Shown one piece after another: positions 60,719-64,000 of a DNA stretch of 64,000 bases. Source of the DNA: an uncultured Christensenella sp. (GTDB lineage: Bacteria > Bacillota > Clostridia > Christensenellales > Pumilibacteraceae); the NCBI GenBank assembly GCA_910579205.1, contig CAJTTD010000007.1, positions 61,033-125,032 on the forward strand, read 5' to 3'. The translations under genes were made by a program, and so were the position numbers. The notes under the pieces are model-generated. The model worked only from the letters and a program-made list of their open reading frames with translations, did not search any database and was not told the origin of the DNA. How positions within the stretch are numbered: position 1 is the stretch's first letter; the number at the start of each line of letters is the position of its first letter.

Positions 60719-61709
60719 GTTTTTTCTCCTTGAGTTGGTCTATAAACAGCTCTGATTTATTTCTTTGCCAATTCATTATCTTGCAATATATTCCGGTGTG
60801 CTTGCGGTTGTCGTTTTTCTTGCAGCCCTCGCATTCCTGCGGTTCGTTCTGATTGTCAAAAAATGATTGTTGCAAAGGAAGTTTCTTTTTGCAACTATAC
60901 GGTATAACGAATTTCAGCCCGTCCATTTGCCAAATGTTCCAAGCAAGGATTTTCGCTATCGCAATAAGATATTCTTTAATAGGCGGCATATTGAATTTAT
61001 CGACATAAGCCTCGATAAAGGCGAACAATAAATTCTCTCTTGCTATTAGCACATTGTCGCCTTGAAAGTCAAATCCGTATATCGACTTGAAGGCAATCTG
61101 CGCCCACTTATACCATTCCTGTTCGTCGTCTACGTTTTCGCTTATTATGCGGAGTTTTCGATCGAGCAAACCTATGCGATTTTTAATGTCTATGGATTCG
61201 CCCGTAACCGTGTCATAGCGGCTTGTGAGATAAGGAGCTTCTCCGCAGGTAATCTCCATACGGTTTTCGGAAATATAGTCTTGCCATGTCTTGCCGTTGG
61301 GGAACACTATTTTCTCGGCATTTGTCGTCCAGCTTTTTTCGGCGTCGTTCTCGACATTAAAGACGTTTTCGCGCCCGAACCAAGCGCTATCCACAAGATT
61401 GTTTTGCTTGTTGCAAATCCACGACGGCGTGAATACTTCCGCTTTATTTTTTATTCGTTGCTGCTGTTCTTTTTTGGATTTTTCGGTACGAGGTTTGATG
61501 ATATTTCCACCTATACCTGTAATCGCTTCTACGGTAATATAGTCTTGCGGTAGATATCCGATTCCGCGATGTTTATAGGTGTCTGTCGCCCAAATAATGT
61601 TTTTCCCCGAACTTTTGTCTTTAATCAAGATTGCCAAAAGAGCCGCGTCGAGATCGCGGATATAATTCTCCTTAATATCGATATTGTAAAGCTCTTTTAT
61701 CGCGTCCAT
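60711..61709 (-). CDS. Restriction subunit M-like protein, partner of the methylase/helicase
   Basis: 332 residues. KNKAEVFTPSWICNKQNNLVD (about 90-110) is the motif-X-like segment of type I/IIG adenine methyltransferases, and IYGFDFQGDNVLIARENLLF resembles the conserved region after motif III, but no SAM loop and no NPPY are present, so it is not an independent methylase. The C-terminus has a cysteine cluster (ECEGCKKND and GIYCKIMNW) that may bind zinc. It is first in the operon and overlaps the fusion gene by 8 bp, so a subunit role is likely. Start ATG at 61709 has a GGAG site and an extended -10 promoter upstream. Confidence 0.75.
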   Translation of the reverse strand: MDAIKELYNIDIKENYIRDLDAALLAILIKDKSSGKNIIWATDTYKHRGIGYLPQDYITVEAITGIGGNIIKPRTEKSKKEQQQRIKNKAEVFTPSWICNKQNNLVDSAWFGRENVFNVENDAEKSWTTNAEKIVFPNGKTWQDYISENRMEITCGEAPYLTSRYDTVTGESIDIKNRIGLLDRKLRIISENVDDEQEWYKWAQIAFKSIYGFDFQGDNVLIARENLLFAFIEAYVDKFNMPPIKEYLIAIAKILAWNIWQMDGLKFVIPYSCKKKLPLQQSFFDNQNEPQECEGCKKNDNRKHTGIYCKIMNWQRNKSELFIDQLKEKKRD

Positions 61710-61740
61710 ATCACTCCGTCATATCTTCCGATACAAAATC

Positions 61741-61746
61741 ATTATA
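61741..61746 (-). promoter_or_regulatory. Extended -10 promoter of the restriction/KAP operon
   Basis: Minus strand: TGCTATAAT, an extended -10 (TATAAT at 61746-61741) 32 bp upstream of the ATG; the -35 region is poor (TTTATT at the 17-bp position). Confidence 0.5.
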
Positions 61747-61817
61747 GCACATATTTCGCAAAAAATAAAGTGTTAATCGCTTTCTTTTCTACAAAAGACG
61801 ATACATGGCAAAAACTA

Positions 61818-61846
61818 TTGACATCGGCATCAAAATCTTGTATAAC
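61818..61846 (+). promoter_or_regulatory. Promoter of the SAM riboswitch transcript
   Basis: TTGACA at 61818-61823, 17-bp spacer, TATAAC at 61841-61846; transcription would begin near 61853, 8 nt before the aptamer. Confidence 0.75.
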
Positions 61847-61861
61847 AGTTTTACCATAAAG

Positions 61862-61948
61862 AGTGTGCGAGGGACTGCCCCTGTGACCACACAGCAACCT
61901 GCAGCAAAGCAAGGTGCTAACGGCAGAACGATGGGTAAATATGTGCGT
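61862..61948 (+). ncRNA. SAM-family riboswitch aptamer (SAM-I / SAM-I/IV-variant type)
   Basis: The core motifs of the S-box superfamily occur in order: GAGGGACTG, CCCCTGTGAC, CAGCAACC and GGTGCTAA, with a GTGTG/CACAC outer stem (61863-61867 with 61888-61892) and a CTGC/GCAG stem (61899-61902 with 61923-61926). An intrinsic terminator follows at once, so ligand binding would probably control read-through. SAM is the expected ligand. Which SAM-I subclass it is needs a covariance model; the compact 3' part suggests the SAM-I/IV variant. It lies in a mobile region, not before methionine genes. Confidence 0.8.
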
Positions 61949-61950
61949 AT

Positions 61951-61977
61951 AAGCCCGTCGTTGCGATGGGCTTTTTT
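61951..61977 (+). terminator. Riboswitch expression-platform terminator
   Basis: AAGCCCGTCG pairs with CGATGGGCTT (one mismatch) around a TTG loop and is followed by TTTTTT. It lies between the aptamer and the 83-residue ORF. Confidence 0.85.
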
Positions 61978-62015
61978 CGTGCCTCTTTGTGGAATAAAAC
62001 AAAGAGGTATTTTTT

Positions 62016-62267
62016 ATGATCAACAAAACTCAACTCGTCGTCCAAACGGACAAGACAACTATCGAATGGCTTGAAAGTCAAGGCTATCGTAATGTCCACA
62101 ATTTGCCGAACAACTATACGTTTCCTGTTTTTACCGTAGATTTGCCGAGCAAATCTTTCGGCGGGACAAACACAACCTGTATGGCTATGGCTGTTACACA
62201 AGGTCACCGTCCGATTGTATTGAATTTTGAGCAGTTAAAAGAAAAGTTATCTACTATCGAGGGCTGA
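62016..62267 (+). CDS. Riboswitch-controlled orphan protein, 83 residues
   Basis: Not recognised. The ATG at 62016 follows AGAGGTATTTTT. The sequence is soluble (INKTQLVVQTDKTTIEWLES, then NNYTFPVFTVDLPSKSFGG, then a GHRPIVLNFEQLKEKL tail) and has no cysteines beyond one. Its only clue is control by a SAM riboswitch, implying expression when SAM is scarce; one could imagine an effect on a methyltransferase or on SAM metabolism, and the divergent operon next door encodes a SAM-dependent DNA methylase. That link is inference. Confidence 0.65.
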   Translation: MINKTQLVVQTDKTTIEWLESQGYRNVHNLPNNYTFPVFTVDLPSKSFGGTNTTCMAMAVTQGHRPIVLNFEQLKEKLSTIEG

Positions 62268-62413
62268 TTGCGAGCGGTAAAAACATACCGAAAGACAAAA
62301 ATAATTACGGTGAGAGATAGGTAAACATGCTTGAAATACTCGCCGATTTTGCATTAATCAAATGTGCTAAAAATGGGCGGTTAGTTATATAAAAAACCCC
62401 GATTGACTGTGGA

Positions 62414-62467
62414 GCGTGCGCTTGTCTTGAACAAGTACGCCGCTGCGCGGCGTAGACAAGCGCACGC
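62414..62467. repeat. Composite stem-loop with 13-bp and 8-bp perfect arms
   Basis: Outer arms GCGTGCGCTTGTC (62414-62426) and GACAAGCGCACGC (62455-62467) pair perfectly. On the 3' side the inner stem TACGCCGC/GCGGCGTA (62436-62454, loop TGC) follows directly; on the 5' side a 9-nt bulge TTGAACAAG separates them. The element is GC-rich within an AT-rich region. It could be a recombination site, an origin-like structure or an RNA element. Confidence 0.65.
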
Positions 62468-62923
62468 CCGAAACGAACGAACCGAACGAATGATCGAGCG
62501 CATAAAAAACTTTGTGAAAGGCAACAACGAAAAGCCTGCCGCGCGGAGTAAAGCGGATGCCGCTGAACCGCTCGGCATCTCGCTTTATCTCTCGCGCGGC
62601 GGCATTGGCTTTTTCGTTGATTGCTATTTCACGTTGACGCTAATTTCGGCGCAGCTCTCCGCTTAATTCTATTCGGCGATTTTCCTATATTACGGACACT
62701 CTTTGTCATTGCAATCTTCTTTCGCATTATAAGCCGTTTGTTCGGCTCTCTATGCTTTTTATTATATCTCGTCGATTAAGTTTACGTCATTATCTTTTTC
62801 GAGCGTTTTAACGGTATTCTACGCGTTATTTATATTTCGTCAATAATAAACGCCCACCTGTCCACATATCGGGACAGGTTAAGATTGACTTTAATACCGT
62901 CGAGTGATATACTTTCCGATACT

Positions 62924-63068
62924 ATTGACTTTTGTCTGTTTGGGTTTGCCGCCGCAAACGGGAATTGTCAAGGGGCGGCTTTTATTTCCCGTAAGGCATA
63001 ATCGCCGCCTTATTCCTTGACAATTTCCTTGAATTGCGTCGGCGTTTTGTCAGCAGACAAAAGTCAAT
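62924..63068. repeat. Nested inverted repeats upstream of the serine recombinase
   Basis: Outer arms ATTGACTTTTGTCTG (62924-62938) and CAGACAAAAGTCAAT (63054-63068) are a perfect 15-bp inverted repeat. Inside are AATTGTCAAGG (62963-62973) with CCTTGACAATT (63015-63025), and GGCGGC (62974-62979) with GCCGCC (63004-63009), plus a local GTTTGC/GCAAAC hairpin. The array ends 5 bp before the recombinase ribosome binding site, so it could be an attachment site, an operator or a long folded leader. Confidence 0.6.
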
Positions 63069-63088
63069 TCACAAGGAGCAACAACACT

Positions 63089-64000
63089 ATGAATAATAAC
63101 AACTGCGTAATATATGCTCGGTTTTCATCTCACGGGCAAAACGAGCAAAGCATCGAATCGCAAATCCGCACTTGCAAGGAATTCGCAGACAGCAAGAGTT
63201 ATACCGTAATAAACGTGTATTCCGACAAGGCAAAGACCGGTACTAACGATAGGCGACCGGATTTTCAGCGAATGATGAAAGATGCACAGAGCGGAACATT
63301 CGGTTACATAATCGTGTACATGATGGATCGTTTCTCGCGTAATCGTCGCGACAGCATTATGTACAAAGAAATGCTTAAAGAGAAGTTCGGCATTAAGGTT
63401 GTTTCCGCGTTAGAGCCTATCTCCGACGACGAGGGCGGCGAATTCTACGAGATGTTCCTCGAATGGAATGCCGAGAAATACAGTAAAAGACTTTCGAAAC
63501 GTATCCGTGACGGTATAGACACGAGCATACAAAACGGCACATATTGCGGCGGAAAGTTGATGTACGGTTATAGACTTATAGATACCGAAAAGACGGGCAA
63601 GAAAGGAATTATCCACAAGGTCGAAATAAACGAGGAAGAAGCCGAAGTAGTGAGGTTTATATTCGAGAGTTATGCAGACGGAATACCGAAAAAGAAAATA
63701 GCCGAAGCGCTTAATGAAAAGGGCTATCGATTTAACGGCAAGAAATTCACATACCGAATGTTCGAGCATTGGTTGGTGAACGAAAAATATACCAGCGAAT
63801 TTACTTTCGGCGGCAGAGTGTGTACCAATGTCTATCCGCAAATAATCGACAAAGCATTATTCCAAAGAGTGCAGGACAAGTTGAGCGAGAAAAGATATGT
63901 TTCGGGCGGTGAAAACACGGCGAAAGTTCCGTACATATTGACGGGCAATGTAGTTTACGCAAATGGACACACAAAATCTGAATTAGAATTAAAGCGGACA
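63089..64000 (+). CDS. Large serine recombinase (partial, C-terminus beyond the window)
   Basis: 304 codons from the ATG at 63089 to the window edge, no stop reached. The catalytic resolvase domain shows VIYARFSSHGQNEQSIESQI (nucleophile Ser in RFSS), KTGTNDRRPDFQRMMKDA and YMMDRFSRNRRDSIMY; then comes a Recombinase domain (GTYCGGKLMYGYRLI, EAEVVRFIFESYADG) and the beginning of the zinc-ribbon region. Such enzymes integrate and excise phages and conjugative elements. AAGGAG lies 10 nt upstream. It is probably the integrase of the right-hand accessory island. Confidence 0.93.
   Translation, partial: MNNNNCVIYARFSSHGQNEQSIESQIRTCKEFADSKSYTVINVYSDKAKTGTNDRRPDFQRMMKDAQSGTFGYIIVYMMDRFSRNRRDSIMYKEMLKEKFGIKVVSALEPISDDEGGEFYEMFLEWNAEKYSKRLSKRIRDGIDTSIQNGTYCGGKLMYGYRLIDTEKTGKKGIIHKVEINEEEAEVVRFIFESYADGIPKKKIAEALNEKGYRFNGKKFTYRMFEHWLVNEKYTSEFTFGGRVCTNVYPQIIDKALFQRVQDKLSEKRYVSGGENTAKVPYILTGNVVYANGHTKSELELKRT

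Larger units (their letters stand above)
62268..63088. other. Structured intergenic region before the recombinase
   Basis: An 820-bp stretch without a well-supported gene. It holds a tiny ORF candidate at 62327-62392 (MLEILADFALIKCAKNG then a short end, weak ribosome binding site), an 87-residue ORF from a TTG at 62403 that runs through the hairpin listed separately and is doubtful, an 8-bp hairpin ACCTGTCC/GGACAGGT (62856-62879) and nested inverted repeats before the recombinase. Confidence 0.5.

Noticed and set aside
61742..62207. Minus-strand ORFs across the riboswitch and its small gene
   Set aside because: They cross the aptamer and terminator and have no family resemblance; the plus-strand promoter, aptamer, terminator and gene form a consistent unit.
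62403..62666. An 87-residue ORF starting with TTG, and a 65-residue ORF on the other strand
   Set aside because: Both run through the perfect composite hairpin, have no good ribosome binding site and show no domain. They may be coding, but structure explains the region better.

Overview
The window looks like a chromosome segment of an anaerobic, Gram-positive-type (Firmicutes/Clostridia-like) gut bacterium, probably from an uncultured lineage. The support is a class III (anaerobic) ribonucleotide reductase, oxygen-sensitive class I fumarase, ATP-dependent PEP carboxykinase, YitT and CPBP membrane proteins, a walJ-to-rlmH neighbourhood like that of Bacillus, lipoproteins with InlB B-repeats and BspA-type leucine-rich repeats, and very regular sigma-A promoters (TTGACA-N17-TATAAT). 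Taxonomy below class level cannot be read from the sequence.

Layout: (1) 1-3.8 kb is the early end of a prophage or integrative element on the minus strand: a RecT annealing protein (cut by the window edge), DUF1351, a YqaJ exonuclease, a DUF6273 protein, small unknown ORFs and a ribbon-helix-helix regulator preceded by two palindromes. (2) 4-44 kb is core chromosome: murC, tadA, an M14 peptidase, a walJ/CPBP/CPBP/rlmH operon, two-subunit fumarase, an M29 aminopeptidase, MgtC, Tex, nrdD (with a fused thioredoxin domain) followed by trxB under NrdR-type boxes, htpG, YitT, pckA, rsmA, a 2310-residue repeat lipoprotein, a PHP phosphatase, a second TrxB-like flavoprotein with a HAD phosphatase, a candidate C-rich small RNA, a Sel1-repeat membrane protein, glpK and an LRR lipoprotein. 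(3) 44.2-52.2 kb is a complete type II-A CRISPR-Cas locus: 25 identical repeats plus one decayed terminal repeat, leader with promoter, csn2, cas2, cas1, cas9, and a divergent tracrRNA whose promoter overlaps the 5' end of cas9. (4) From a tRNA-Ala(CGC) gene at 52.5 kb to the right edge is an AT-richer accessory island: an AbiH-type protein, a MITE-like palindromic element, a sigma-like small operon, a three-gene operon (methyltransferase-like subunit, GIY-YIG/helicase/adenine methyltransferase fusion, KAP NTPase), a SAM-family riboswitch with terminator in front of a small orphan gene, strong stem-loops, and a large serine recombinase cut by the edge.

Working together: the walJ operon, murC, the M14 peptidase and rlmH point to envelope and ribosome maintenance; nrdD-Trx, trxB and the NrdR boxes form a self-contained anaerobic dNTP module; the right third is a defence neighbourhood combining CRISPR-Cas9, AbiH and a restriction-like operon beside recombination functions. 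Several genes (walJ, the TrxB-like gene, a small membrane gene) have ideal promoters placed so that transcription should begin at the ATG itself, suggesting leaderless mRNAs. The least explained signals are the C-rich small RNA candidate, the SAM riboswitch in front of an unknown 83-residue ORF, the restriction/KAP operon, and the regulatory architecture of the tracrRNA/cas9 and leader/array junctions.
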